From Sisyra terminalis (Eukaryota > Arthropoda > Insecta > Neuroptera > Sisyridae): a stretch of DNA of 64,000 nt. Below are positions 1 to 12,184 of the stretch, piece after piece. The notes beneath the pieces were generated by a model. That model searched no databases, was not told the DNA's origin, and saw only the letters and a program-made list of their open reading frames with translations. Each line of letters opens with the position of its first letter. Positions within the stretch are counted from its first letter, which is position 1. Position numbers and translations under genes: made by a program. The stretch lies in assembly GCA_958496175.1 (NCBI GenBank), contig OY292275.1, forward strand, positions 38,393,701-38,457,700, read 5' to 3'.

Positions 1-317
1 TTTTATGTATTTTGATAATAGAAAAACTGATAAGAATATGAGGGAACATATTTGACTCGAATTGAAATTATTCCGAGTTGAGTTATTTTGATTCGTAGTT
101 TTATACAATTCACATCGTTAGGGGAAAAGTTGTATTGATAGTAGCCATGGAAAGCCGTTTCCTTGAACTAGATTTTTAAAATTAGTATGAAAGGAAAGTA
201 AAATTAATTTTTTAATTACGACAAAAAAAAAGTGTGGAAGTAAAAAGCCTTAATGGTATATAATGACCTATGTCAACTAACGAAATAATACTATGTCCTG
301 GTAATGTTTTTGCGCAG
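1..317. other. AT-rich flank, nothing recognised
   Basis: AT-rich sequence with short A and T runs. It ends in the acceptor of the exon at 318, so it is probably intron of whatever gene that exon belongs to. Confidence 0.4.
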
Positions 318-381
318 GTTTCAAATGGGGTTCTGCGTGGTGCCACAGGGATGACTGAGAACCGCTGTTATTCTGGAGGCG
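318..381 (+). CDS. Candidate internal coding exon, probably upstream tlk exon
   Basis: A 64-base segment follows a pyrimidine-rich acceptor (tgtttttgcgcag) and is followed by a strong donor (gtaagtg). Only one frame is open; it reads VSNGVLRGATG then MTENRCYSGG and ends after the first base of a codon. That one-base overhang (G) plus the first two bases of the exon at 35545 (GC) restores a Gly codon, and the frame runs straight into the TLK N-terminus. Translation could come from an upstream exon outside the window or start at the in-frame ATG of MTENR. The splice sites are seen; the join to tlk across 35 kb is inference from phase and strand. It could instead belong to another gene. Confidence 0.45.
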
Positions 382-1995
382 GTAAGTGTAATTTTTTGTT
401 CCTTCTACTACGTCTTCAACCCTCTTTAAATATTTCACCTTTTAGTACAACTTCCGTCGTTCATATCCGAACATATGAATCAAATAAATCGCGCCACAAT
501 TAATTATAAATCTCATTGAATGACCTATAAAGATGATTATGGAGTGCAAAAAAATTGTTTAATTAATTAGTTTTTTGCGATTAATAACTTATAAATAGCT
601 CATAGCAATTTTGTAGTAGTTGAAAGGAATGTATTTTATAAATGCTACGATGTCTTGCCTCTCGACAAAACGATAATAATAACATTTGGCAACAGTGTAT
701 TTCCGATCATTGTTTTCACGTCGTGTGTTATAATACATTTAAAACTCTCTATAATATTTTATTTTCTAGTCTTCTCTGAACTGTCTTGATCGTCTTGATT
801 GTACAGTTGTAATGTTATCCATGTTATCTAACTTTTCGCATGAGTGTTGTGTATAGTGGCGGAATCTACTTGGCAACCTTTCAACAAAACACGATCTGGT
901 GGATAGCGCTGCCGAGAGCCCCCCATAGTCCTCAAACAAACCGAGTTTTATATGTTGATGTTTGTTAACTTGACATGCGTAAACTATCTAAATCGGAAGT
1001 GTAAAATGTTCAACGGATGCATTTCATTGGTCACATATGTGATTCAGAGGTACGCTGGGTACTTGTGTTGTTTTAAAGTTCGAGGCGCCAAGGCCATATT
1101 TTATGATATTTTCTTTTTACTTTATTCATGAACTTTTATCTTTGAGCGAACAATAGCACGAAACTAAAAATTTCTTATCGTTAAAAAACCTTTAAATACT
1201 TTATATTAATTACGTTTTTAATCTAATCTATTATTCTCATTTTCAATTGTAGGAATACCAACCATAGTTAAATATAAATTATTAATCAATTTTAGCATAC
1301 ATGCTTTACAAATTTCTTCTATAATAAGTATAATTCTAAAATTTTATTTAACATATAATCTACAACATTATCGTTCCATTATTCTAAATACATTGTAACG
1401 ATAGACTAATAAACTTTTCAACTTATTTAGAAAAAAAAAACATTTATGATTTCGTCCCTTTTATGCTTATGTATATAAAAAATCAAAAAAATTAATATTT
1501 ACTGGTTTTATCTTTATTTATGTAAGTAAATAATGGATATTTCGTCATAACTTTATACTACATGGAAGTTAGGCGGAAGTAGTCTATTTTTTGTTAGATA
1601 GTAAAAAAACAATGGCTCATATGAGTTTATGAATTTGATAGTTGAATATATTTAACATTACCGTTATTCCAAAAGAAAAAAAAATCAGCTACATTTTAAG
1701 TTATTAAAAAATCAAAGTTTTATAGATGTTATTCTGTTTTCACTGCTATAGTTTTTAAATTATTAGATACATTATATGCAGATAAATTTATAATATTTTT
1801 TTTTGTATATCAATTAAATATTTTAGTTCTCAAACCAAATAAATGACAGTTTTGTCTGATGTAAGAGTTTCACAGCTTTGAAAACTGTAAAAAACATTCT
1901 ACAAAAACTATAAATATTTTACCTTTGCACTCGTCAGGAAATTTGATGCAAGATTCAATAGATCTGTGTGGTTGAAACAGGAACTAATTCAGCCT

Positions 1996-2135
1996 ATTGG
2001 TGGCCGAGTGGTCAAGGTGGCCGCTCCAAAACTGATAGATGCTCGATCCTCATATCGAGCAAATTTTTAATTCTTCTCGATTTACGGTTTTTTATTAATC
2101 TTAGAGTCGCAAAAAACCTTGGAAGTTATGAAGGG
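1996..2135 (+). repeat. tRNA-derived SINE, copy 1
   Basis: The 5' part looks like a tRNA with long variable arm. It has an A-box-like TGGCCGAGTGG near 2001, a decayed B-box-like GCTCGATCC near 2041, then CATATCGAGC. A non-tRNA body follows (ttctcgatttacggtttttt) and a tail near 2100 (TTAGAGTCGCAAAAAACCTT) shared with the copies at 12185 and 8262 (minus). The A-rich stretch after about 2140 would be the retroposition tail. RNA polymerase III promoter boxes of this kind are typical of SINEs. Confidence 0.8.
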
Positions 2136-5100
2136 ACGATAATATAAAAAATAAATCTTAAATTTTGGAAAATTTGTGAATGCAAAAATTGATTGATGTT
2201 GCTCACTTGAGGCACTTGGGCGTATTACAAATTTTATTAATAAAAAAATAGCAATTTTTGTTACTTACATTATTTAATGATATTTTCGTATAAAACGAGT
2301 CATCACCGCTGCAAAAAGCCAAAAGCACATCAAGATTGTCCAGTTAAATTAAATCTACTTATATTCTGTTTATCTTTGTGTAAATTATTTATCTAGAATC
2401 TAGATAATAAATAAATAGATGTGATTGGAAGTCATTAACGTGAAAAGAGTCTTGATGTGAAAACATCATTTTGAAATTAAAGACCTTATTCTTTTAAAAA
2501 TAACGGTTTATGAGAATTAAATTGCATTTAAAAAAATATTTTTTAAAATTATAATCCTAGGAAGATTTTTATTAAAATCTTTAAATACATGAATTGATGT
2601 TATAACTCGGAATTGTACCTATTCTTAATTTTTATATTTGACTTCTTAAATATGAAGAATTTTCATATGTTGCAAAAATTAGCTTAACGATCAAAAAATT
2701 TCACCAATTTTTGTGCTCTAAATTATCCTTGTCTTATTGAATTTTAAAGTTATGGTTTTTACAAAATTGCTTCAGATTCTAGTGCTTTGTGTGATGATTT
2801 TATTCTTTATAAATTAATATTGCTTTAGTATAATTAAGTATTTTATATAGTTAGGAAGGTATATGTATCACTAACTTAGAACTAGAAAATAAAAACTTCC
2901 AAAAATGGAATTTTCGAAGATTATGTCTTAAGGTAGTCAGGCTATAAAGTATAAACTCCAAAATTATATTTTTGGAGATACGTTCCTTTGGTACTAAAGC
3001 GCTGATATTATACTCAACTTTACACAATACATAGTGGTTACAGTACTACTAGTAGGTATAGTATTTCATTTTTGGTAGAGTTTATTTTGTCTATTGTCAA
3101 ATTAAATACCATAAAAATGACAATTTTGCAGTCGATTTTTAAATTATAGATAACAAGTTAATAAAACCGAATTTGAGAAAAACAGGGTTGTATAATTTGA
3201 ATGTGTAATGAATTAGATTTTCCAGTCAAGAGTAACTCTAATAGAGAATAGAAGTTACTTTAGTCTACATTACTCTTAACTATTTGTATCAATTAAAGCA
3301 ACGGAAATATTTTAACTAAATTAGTAAAGTTAGCTATAGTTATAGCGCCTACTATCCACGACAAAATGGATACAGATGGCCCAAATGTAACAAATTGTAA
3401 TTGTTATAAATTGTATAAAAATGAAAGAATTTTAGTTTCAAACATTTTTTGAATCCAATGATATGGTATGTTTTCTGTAAAAAAGAAGTATAGAATTATT
3501 TTTGACTTATATTTTTACATATTTTTAAGTATCAATATAAGGAACATTTATTTTAAGATTGAAATCTCAACCCTCCTTGTTAGGTACAGGAAATTTGAAT
3601 GATCGGATGATTTATTATATTATACATTTATAATAAGTAGCTAAGAAAATATATTTTTACTTGAATATATTGTTTATTGAGAAGAAATAAGCAAAATTGA
3701 GAAAAGCTTATTGACGTATTAGAAATTAAGAAAAAATATTTGCGTATACCACTAGAAATCATTTAATATACGTGTTTCTTAGAAAAACTTTTTTATCTAA
3801 TACATTTTTAGTACTTTTAAGTACCTAAATTACCTACATTTAAGTTCTAACAATTTGGAAACAATCGAAATATTATAATTACATGAGTATCATTTTAACT
3901 GAAGATGTCGTATATATTAATTCGTAAGTACTACACACCTCCTCTTGACTTATGATTATCTAAAAATAGCGAAAATATTTTAAATCATACTATTAAATAA
4001 TTAAGTAATGATTAGTAAGCATAACCTTGAAAGTAACTTCACTTAATATATTAATTTATTAATGTTACAACAATAATTAATATTGTTTATTCTAAGCATA
4101 AAAATTGTATAAAATATAAAACTACGCATAATTTTAATAAATATTAAGAAAAATATTATAATCAAATTGGTGAATAGCAGTCAATATTTTTTATGTACAA
4201 AAAAATAATGCGCAATAAAAGTACATTAAACGAATTTATTAGTTATTGTATATTAACGTCGCAACCAGGAATGACAATTATTATATTTAACATTTTTGTA
4301 ATTTTGTTCTATAATCAACGATTATACCCGAATGCTTCATAACAAAATTTTATTTTACAATGATTGATTGTAATTCCATAGACTGGATGACTGTAGCTTG
4401 ATTAATTAAAAAGAGGGAACGACGATTACCCTATAAACTGGAAAAAATGAGCTTTCAAGGATAATGCCTGTAATATAAAAGTGTTCTTCTCCAAATATTC
4501 ATTCAACTTAAAATTTTGACAGCTATTGTTTAATTATCTGTTATCTTTTATTTGATACTTTCATGCTATGATTTCTTCTGAAATAATAGGAAGTCAATTT
4601 TATTTAAAAAGAAACTTCAATACAGTTTAAAATAGCTGTTCTGTAACAAAATTTTAGTTGAATATATAATGTTGATATTTTACACGATTTATCAAATTTA
4701 ATATTTATCAATTTAATATAATATTTAATATTTTGTTATTCAAATATGTAAAAATGATTGATATTGTAAACCTAGATTGTAAATTATTTGCATTACTTAT
4801 TCATTTTGTATTGAAAAGCTCAAGATATGATAGAAAAACACCTTGAATTTTTTAAATGCGTTAAATGGATCTATAAAAGAGTAGCATAATTCGTTTGAAA
4901 GAGTAGGGATACACTAAAACCTATTGATCATAAAAATATTGGATTTGGAAGATTTTCTTTTCTTTAGGTAAAAATCCAGTTCTTTGCTTAATGCGAACTG
5001 CACACTTAAAGTATATCGAAGTCAGTACGTAAATTACGGTACATTACGGTCTTATTACTGATTTATTCTAATTATTTGCAGTTTTGGTGTACAAAGTTCA

Positions 5101-5474
5101 ATCTATAACGATATAAAGTGATACATTTCATATACACTCTTCGTGCGAATTTCATATTTATCCTAACTATAGTCATAGGAATAAGAAAATTATTACATAA
5201 TTTTAGGAAGAAATTAAGTAACCGCCATTTTTAGATCAACATAACTTAAGTCTAATTCGCAGATTTCTCTCAATCTCGAAATTTGGACTGCAATTGTTAT
5301 CTTAATCACTATGCAGCCTTAGTAGCTTTTATTATTGACATTTTAAACTAACCTTGTAGTAGGTCTTATAAATTTTTTTCACTGAAACAAAGGTCGGAAA
5401 ATCGTGAACAATATTATTTTTTTTCATAAAGGCGCTCTCGTCTGATAAAAATTCAATTTGATAATGTTTACAGA
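2136..5474. other. AT-rich intron, nothing recognised
   Basis: About 3.3 kb of AT-rich sequence with no exon-like segment, RNA gene or clear repeat. A short palindrome built on tctagaatctaga lies near 2390-2408. Confidence 0.5.
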
Positions 5475-5850
5475 CTAGGGACGTGGCATTAGAGCGCAAA
5501 AATTCATTAATTAAAAATCGATTTTTCTCTTTCCAATAATTACCGATTTTGGAAAAATCGATTTTTTCCTATTATTTGAATGAATGTCTGTTTTTCTTTC
5601 TTCCGTATATGATACATTAAATGTGATGGATTGCAAATTATTAATACTTATAAAAAATTGTGAAAAAAGTAAGTACTTTAACCACTCCGGCACTTCTTAT
5701 CGCTCCGGACTCCTGTCTGGACTTGAGAGGGCTACGGACGTAAAAAGTTGACAGTGAACAAAAAAATCGATTCTTAATTATTCTAGTTTATTGAATTGGT
5801 GAAATTGGTTTTTATAAAAGAAATAATCGTTTTTTTCGCATCCCTACTAT
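5475..5850. repeat. Possible hAT-like MITE with weak terminal inverted repeats
   Basis: The left end (actagggacgtggcattag) and the reverse complement of the right end (tagtagggatgcgaaaaaaa) share a degenerate AGGGAYG terminus. Both ends are followed inward by stretches rich in aaaatcgattttt. A GC-richer core (cgctccggactcctgtctgg) lies near 5700. No clean target duplication is seen, so the boundaries are approximate. Confidence 0.4.
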
Positions 5851-6999
5851 AGACTGTAGCTATTATTTTGGTCAGGGAAAGGAATCTGTTATATTTGGAC
5901 ATGCTTCATGTATTTGGAATTTTAATTCCAACGTTATTCTGATTCCTTGACAATTTGGTTTTTTTATCTTGAAACTTTACTGATCTCTGAACTAAAAAAA
6001 TGTTTAAAATTAAATGGCCAAATTAAAAATTGTTTTTTTTTTTTTTATAATTTCGTCCCGTTCCTATGTTTGTTCTTAAGTAACAACAACTTTACTTGGA
6101 GACTATTGGCTTTGTATAGATATGTAAACTGTAGAGAAATTACGAAAAAAATAGGGGTAGGACTTAGACTTCAACCGTTTCAAAATCCTCCAGCTTAGAG
6201 CTTTAATTTCGAGTCTGATTCTCCAGCCCTGGTTACTCATATTACAATCCACTAACATGTCGTGGACTTCAAAAAACGTTCGGGTCAATAAATTTTAATT
6301 TTATTGTTAACTGAGCCACTTAAAGGCAAAGTGGTGTAAGTCATATTTTTGTAATTCGGAGATGTAATAACTTTTATCCAAATAGCTATCGAAAAATCCT
6401 AAGTAGGAGGTGTTTTGGTTAGCTATCTACTGGCTTAGGAATAAAGCTTTGACTTACTTCACTGTTTCAATAAACAGTTAATTACTCAAATAATCGTTTC
6501 AGGTAATAAAAGCGGAAAATTCAAAATTATTTTCTTGGGTGGTAAAAGGCTACAGTGAGTAGGAAACAATAATTCAGTTATGGATGGGATCTTATATTTT
6601 GTACACCACATCTTAGTTCGATGCCGCCCTAGGCTTCATTCGATATGCCGCCCTTATTACTCCTTAACAAGGTAGTTGTCCAGATAAAACATTAAATTTT
6701 CAAATACTCGCATCATGTGCTTGTTGTTCCACTAAACGGCGTTAAATGTTCAGACAATAATGAATCGGATTTAGAAAAATATTCTACGGTTCCTAAAAAT
6801 ATCATTATGGGTATCGACTATTTCTTTTAAATGACTCGAAATAGCAGTCCTCTTGTTGAATTTAGTAATTGAAAAATGGGTTGTGGTAAATGGAAAAGTT
6901 AATTAAATATACTTTATTGAAAATGTCTCATACATTCATAGCAAAACTAACTTAAATAAATTTTTGAATTTAAAATTTTGGCATTCAAACATTCCATCC

Positions 7000-7104
7000 C
7001 TAAAATGGTAACGTTCTAGATTTGGACCTCACGGACCTAGGTGTAAATCAATCACTGATCACCTGGTGTTCTTTAATGTACCTCAGGTTAAGAACCGCTA
7101 GTCT
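7000..7104 (-). repeat. Terminal fragment of a hAT-like element
   Basis: Read on the minus strand, this starts near 7104 with TAGCGGTTCTTAACCTGAGG and continues GTACATTAAAGAACACC. This closely resembles the CAGYGGTTCTTAACC termini common on non-autonomous hAT elements. I could not find the opposite terminus with confidence; it may lie near 6560-6650 or be lost. Confidence 0.4.
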
Positions 7105-7654
7105 AGGGGTCTCATCGTAACTTTCTTTTGTAAATGACATGCGAAAATTGCAAAAAAAAAATCAAATTCGAAAAGAGTTGAAAAATTTGAAGCCATTGTA
7201 TCATTCTAAGAAACCAAAACTTCTAAGGAATCCAAAATTTTCTTTACATTCATAAGTTCAGAAACGTCAGTAGGAAAAGCTCATTCGATTTAAGTTGAAA
7301 TACGGAAAAGTTTTTTTTCAAGAAAAACATTGAAATCGCCTACTATCCTACTATTTTTTTATGATGAATCATAATGAAATTTTCAATTTTTCTCTGCCCT
7401 TAAGAAAGTCCACACCATATTTTTGCGTAGGGATCTCCAAATAGGTAGATGCGGTTTTGCATTAATTGTTTTGTTCTGTAATTTTTGTATACGTGTAAGT
7501 ATATTGAAAACTAACGAACGAAAAAAAAAACATAAACTAACGATGATTAATGATCAATGTAAAAATTGAAAAAGAAATAAAAAATGTTCAACATTTTCCT
7601 GACGAATTTTGGCATCGTTAAAATATCTTATTTTTTTGAATTGTTCTTTACCAA

Positions 7655-8215
7655 ATTAATGAATAATAATGTATGTCCTATGACTCAATTTCTTTCTTGA
7701 TTACGTCGCGTTTCAACAGTTTTTCTCTGTCATCATCAGGTAATGATTATTTTGTTCGTTGTACACAAATTTCATATAGGTTGTTTGTTTTATATAATTT
7801 GTCATTAAGGATGTTATTTGGATCTACTTTGTGGGCTTTTTATATTTCATATTCTTCTAGGGTGTTCATATGTGATCTTTTCTAGCAAATATGTAGTGGC
7901 TTAAAATTTGTTTCGAAATTGAAGCATTGATGATTTTCGTCATAAAGGTGTTTTGTAAAATTTGAAGTTGTTGTTGAAGTAGGTTTCTTGAATGTATGTT
8001 CCTTATATCTGGTTCCGAAAGATCTACCAGTTTGGTCAATGTAGAATTTTTCTCAGGAACCACATTTAATTGGATATATTTCGGTTTTAGTTTTTAGTTT
8101 TCGTTGTAATTTGGTTGTTCTCCAATGGTTTAAGAATTTTCATCATGTTGTTTGTTGAAAATGCAATATTGATGTTATTTTTCTTTAGGAAGTTGGCAAT
8201 TGTAAAACTAAATAT
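7655..8215 (-). mobile_element. Penelope-like retroelement 3' fragment with GIY-YIG domain (pseudogene)
   Basis: On the minus strand one frame holds over about 470 bases with only single-base stops. In order it reads IAFSTNN near 8175, then IYPIKCGS, a TGA stop where a Cys codon is expected, EKFYIDQTGRSFGTRYKEH near 8040-7985, LKPLHIC-type sequence near 7895, and a C-terminal LEEYEI segment ending at a stop at 7747-7749. CGSC-KFYIGQTGRSF-RY-EH is the signature of the GIY-YIG endonuclease of Penelope-like elements. The three in-frame stops and the missing reverse transcriptase show a dead 5'-truncated copy. It ends in the ribozyme-like sequence and the 3' terminus shared with 10046-10276. The minus-strand SINE lies immediately upstream in its own orientation. 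Confidence 0.85.
7699..7745 (-). ncRNA. Hammerhead-ribozyme-like motif at the Penelope-like 3' end
   Basis: On the minus strand CTGATGA (7739-7733) is followed by a small hairpin with ACAG/CTGT arms, then GAAA (7714-7711), CGCG and a short stem I (ATTAC/GTAAT). These are the conserved core boxes of a type I hammerhead, and such motifs are known from Penelope-like elements. The expected GTC cleavage triplet is GAC here and stem II is weak, so this copy is probably inactive. Confidence 0.5.
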
Positions 8216-8261
8216 ATTATTGAAGTTTGATTTTATATATTTTTTATTTTTTTTACCGTTG

Positions 8262-8402
8262 CTTTATAACTACTACGGTCTTCAACAATTCTAGGGTTAA
8301 TATAAATCCGTATATCAAAAATTATCGATAGTTTTCTCAAAACGAAAATCGTACCCAACACCTAATTTTGAAGCGATCACCTAAACCATTCGGCCATCAA
8401 TT
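8262..8402 (-). repeat. tRNA-derived SINE, copy 3 (decayed)
   Basis: Reading down the minus strand from 8402: GATGGCCGAATGGTTTAGG (A-box region), a decayed B-box region GGGTACGATTTTCG, then CTAGAATTGTTGAAGACC and GTAGTTATAAAG. This matches the head and tail of the + strand copies at 1996 and 12185. It is the most diverged of the three. Confidence 0.7.
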
Positions 8403-9049
8403 GACTATTTAAAATAACTGTTTAAATACTTTTTTTTAATTTAGTTCTTTTCAGTTTCTCGTTATCAAGCGTAACTATTTACCTGAAATTCTATATTTGT
8501 ATTTTGAAAAAAATAAAAAGAAAACTAAAAAAAATTGGCAAAGAATAAATGGAAAAAGTTAAATCATTCATTTGTATTTTTACAGTTTTATGATGTTTGT
8601 TTTAACAATTGATTTGTCTGGCTTTATTTCAATTATCAACAACTTGGTTTATTGATTTTCTTAAGTAAAATTTATTGCATAAAACCTATCAATTGTAAAG
8701 AAAAAAATGGTTCGGGTGTTGATTTCTGTCAGTGTTTGAAGAAGTTGACGAGCCGCCATTATAGTTTTTATAATAATATGTCGATTGATTATAAAATAGT
8801 CGAGTGAAGTGATATTAGAGATTGAATGTTGAGAGGAGAGTTTAGTTAGTGAGGCAGTGTTTAATAGTGTGGTATATTATGTTTGCTTACATACACGTAT
8901 ACGCTTCTATTTGTGTATACCCTGGCAATATCAAAGGAAAAAAATGTGATTTAATCAATGTCTTATTAACGGCTTCGTTCGATCGAGTTATTATGTAGCG
9001 GTATGATTTGAAATAGTTAGAACAGCAGGTTGACCATTGAGTATTTGTT

Positions 9050-9235
9050 GTTATAGGTATGCGGTGTTGTGTTGGTGTGTAGTGTAGTGTAGTGTTGCTA
9101 GTAGTATCGGTTGTCGGCGAGACCGAAGCACCAGACCTCGACGAGGCGTGCCGCGAGCGATTAGACCAGACTGACCGCGATGTTACGCGATCCTCTAATC
9201 GGTCAAGAACACACCACGCATTTACGTTCACCCAA
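9050..9235. promoter_or_regulatory. CpG-richer patch, possible promoter or 5' UTR exon
   Basis: A run of about 180 bases with many CpGs (gtcggcgagacc, cctcgacgaggcgtgccgcg) in otherwise AT-rich DNA. It is preceded by a GTGTAGTGTAGTGTAGTG microsatellite-like stretch. A short frame on + (VVGETEAPDLDEACRERLDQ) is unlike any family I know. No convincing start codon plus donor is seen. Promoter function is inference from base composition. Confidence 0.25.
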
Positions 9236-10045
9236 CACTGTTGTTTCTTCTTTACTCCTCAAATTTATCGATAATCTATTTATTTTTTTACACTTTCCTA
9301 GAACAAATATAAACATTTCCTTTCCGAAAAAATCGTCTTATGAATCGGCTAAAATCATTCCACTTTCGTTTTCTAAAACCTTGTTCTACAGAGGATTTCC
9401 ATAAATTTATTCGAAATCCAAAATTGCAAAAAAAATATATTCGGTGAGATATATTATTATCGTCTTTAACTTTTCTACAATGGCGGGTTGTTATTGGAAA
9501 CCAAAAACACAATGCCTTCTTTGACTAAAATTGAAAATAATTTATACTTATTTAATTTTTATTTTAAAGCTATTTTTATTTATTTTCTAAAAAAATCCAT
9601 ATAATTTTGGGTTTAAAATGAAATTAACTTTACCATGATCAATTTTTGCCTCAACCTTCTTCAAACAAATCTTCCTTAATTGAATACCAGGATTCGACCG
9701 AAGTTTCGGTTTCGGTCAAAAAATCAACCGAAGTCCATATATTTTCTACCAAAAACATACAAATAAATGTATGTAAGTTGCATATAGTTAGGTGAGGGAT
9801 TGTTTCTATTACAATATTTTCTTTTATTTTCTCGAATCTTTTAATTAAAAATTTGAGAATTTTTTGGTGTTTTACCTCAGGATGGTCCACTAAAACTAAA
9901 TTTTATTTTTGCCATTAATGATTGTTGCTTCTCCAATTCATAAATTTCTATTATTATTTTTGGTTGTATTTATTTAATTTTTAAGGATATTTTTAATTGA
10001 AGTTAGTAAAATTTGGGAATTTTTGTTTTCGACTTCGATCGAAAA

Positions 10046-10276
10046 TTTATTAATGGATAACAATATATGTCTTATGGGACTCAATTTCTTCTTTATTACG
10101 ACGCGTTTCAACAGTTTTTAACTTATTACTAACACTAATAATTATTAATAATAATAATTTTAATAATTATTGAAAATAATTATTACCTGATGATGACGGT
10201 CAAAAAATTTTAAAACGCGTCGTAATAAAGAAGAAATTGAGTCACATAAGACATATATTATTATCCATTAATTTAT
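10046..10276. repeat. Inverted repeat of Penelope-like element termini
   Basis: Two arms of about 75 bases (10046-10120 and 10202-10276) are reverse complements of each other with few mismatches. Both match the 3' end of the Penelope-like fragment at 7655-7745 (caatttctt, tattacgacgcgttt). The spacer is AT-rich with taataat repeats and holds CTGATGA next to the right arm. This looks like two element ends joined head to head. Confidence 0.75.
10180..10228 (+). ncRNA. Hammerhead-ribozyme-like motif in right arm of inverted repeat
   Basis: Order on +: TTATTAC (stem I), CTGATGA (10187-10193), a weak hairpin region, AAAA where GAAA is required, the self-complementary CGCG block, then GTC (10219-10221) and GTAATAA, which pairs with TTATTAC over 7 bp. 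The cleavage triplet and stem I are perfect here, but the second core box is mutated. The sister copy at 7699-7745 has the reverse pattern of damage. Confidence 0.5.
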
Positions 10277-11033
10277 TGTAACTCGGAAATAAACAAAATA
10301 CTTATCAACGAAAATTTATATTAAAATCAAACAGTCGGCTACGTCCAAAATCGGTTGGACCCTAGTAACTACTTACTTAGAATATTATTTTTAATACCAG
10401 AAACGTGAGCCAGCCTCTGATAAGTTTCTTTTCAATTATTGGCATTTATTAAATTTAATATCCAACATTTGTTTTTCTAAATTATGAATGTTTTATATTA
10501 ATGATCTTCATAACTTGAAATTTCGTTAATATTCCTGTTAAATTTAAATTTAAAAGTTTAAGAAAATGTATTTGCATTCATGGATAGATAGACCGTAGCC
10601 TTAAGATAGCTATTTAACCCTTGACGACCGGTACATCGAAAATAGGATCGAGTGATGATGTAGGGTACAAAATTAGAGAGTATATTGTTTGGAAAAATTA
10701 TAAACCAAAATTTAGTATGTCCGCATATTGACGTTGACAGATATAGTACGGAGTACATTCTTACTTTAATAACATTAATGTATAACTACAAAAATCTAAG
10801 ATAACAGAATTGCAAACGTTATTGCACACGAGCATTGTATCTTTATGAATAAATACAAGCATTGAATGCTGTTACCGAATTTTCAGGACTTTAAAAGAAA
10901 ACCACGAGATGGTGTAAAGATTATGCATCAAAAATGTTTTCAGACGATGTTCGTAAATTATTTAACAATTAAAACTTATATTTTTCTATACTTTACTCTT
11001 ACTCTTTTTGAACGGTTTAAATAATTAAGGGTT

Positions 11034-11179
11034 GTCATTTTTTTATCTAGATATTGACACTTATCTTTTAGATAAAAGTTTATCCAGAGAATAGCGAAAA
11101 CATACGTATTCTCACCAAAAAATAGTGCTTATCTAAAAGTTAAGTAATCAATCATCCATGAGTGAAAATACTGGCCCAT
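11034..11179 (+). repeat. MITE family copy 1 (terminus ..GGGCCAGTATTTTCACTCAT)
   Basis: Shares atctagatattga, atcttttagataaaa, gaaaacatacgtattctcacc and a right end tgagtgaaaatactggccca with the copies at 59983 and 60797. The right end, read inverted, resembles the left end of copy 3, so the family has terminal inverted repeats of the form GGGCYGGTATTTTCAC. The left boundary of this copy is uncertain. Confidence 0.55.
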
Positions 11180-12184
11180 AATAAGTGGTAAATAAATGTA
11201 TTGATTTGTAGGAGTTTTCAGGTTTACACAAACACCTCATGAAAAAACCACCTTGCCATAAAAAAACCCATTACTAGTGTATAATTTTCTGTAAACTTTG
11301 CCAATAATGAGAATTAAATAAATTCAAAAGTAATGTTCTAGAGGCCAAGTTTCTTTTAATATTTTGTTTTTGTTTATTGTAATTTCTGTCAACCCCTTTA
11401 AATGGAGTATTCTCTTGACACTTTTGACTTGCGTTGTTTATAACTGGTACACACTTGGTCTTATAGGCGTGTTCTTGTCGCGTTTTTGATATTGTCAATC
11501 GCACTTTTTTCATATAAATGTTCTTGTATAATTTTTTTAAATACTTTCGTTCTTTGATTTTGCATTGGTTTGAACGATAATTTATTTCTTAGTACCTACA
11601 TATATGATTGCTTTCTCTTTCGGAATATTTTCCAAATTATTAGCGGTTTCGGCCCCTGCTCGCCTTACCCTTAACAAACCAAGCTTTTACAAAGTAAAAT
11701 TATATTGTATGTAGAAGATTCCGTTTCAAATAATATTTTTTTACAGTTATAACGGTTTTTCGGTGTTGAATTAGTTACATATCTCGAATTCGCCATATTA
11801 ACCTCTGGCATTAGGTATTACAATATTAATAATCCTTAATTGAATATTATGCTAAGAAAGAACGATTTTAATGTAACGGAAGCGTTTTTAAGCTATTGAT
11901 AAGACAACAGAAATATCAAACAATAGTTTATCACTAATAACTAACATTAAATGATTTAAAATATAAAGTTTATGACGTCGTTGAAATCTTTTGTATGATA
12001 ATCTACAAAAACTAGAAAATAACAATTTGTACAGTTTGTTATTTATTAATTTCATAATTTTAAACAGAATATTCATTAAATTCAATAAAAGGGTTTATTT
12101 TTGATAATTTTTTGCATTAATATTTTAATAAAATTACCTTCTCATTATAAATGAAAATTGTAAGTAGTATAGCTCTAATATAGC

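Larger units (their letters stand above)
9687..10367. mobile_element. Possible degenerate hAT-like element hosting inverted Penelope-like ends
   Basis: The left end attcgaccgaagtttcggtt and the reverse complement of the right end (tagggtccaaccgattttgg) both resemble the TAGTGTCCGACCGAA..TTTCGG termini of the elements at 23189 and 31362. The inverted repeat at 10046-10276 would then be a nested insertion. No target duplication is seen and the inside is not alignable by eye. Confidence 0.3.

Noticed and set aside
1996..2070. tRNA gene
   Set aside because: A/B boxes are present but there is no closing acceptor stem and the head continues into a shared non-tRNA body and tail, so it is a SINE. 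The same applies to the copy at 12185.
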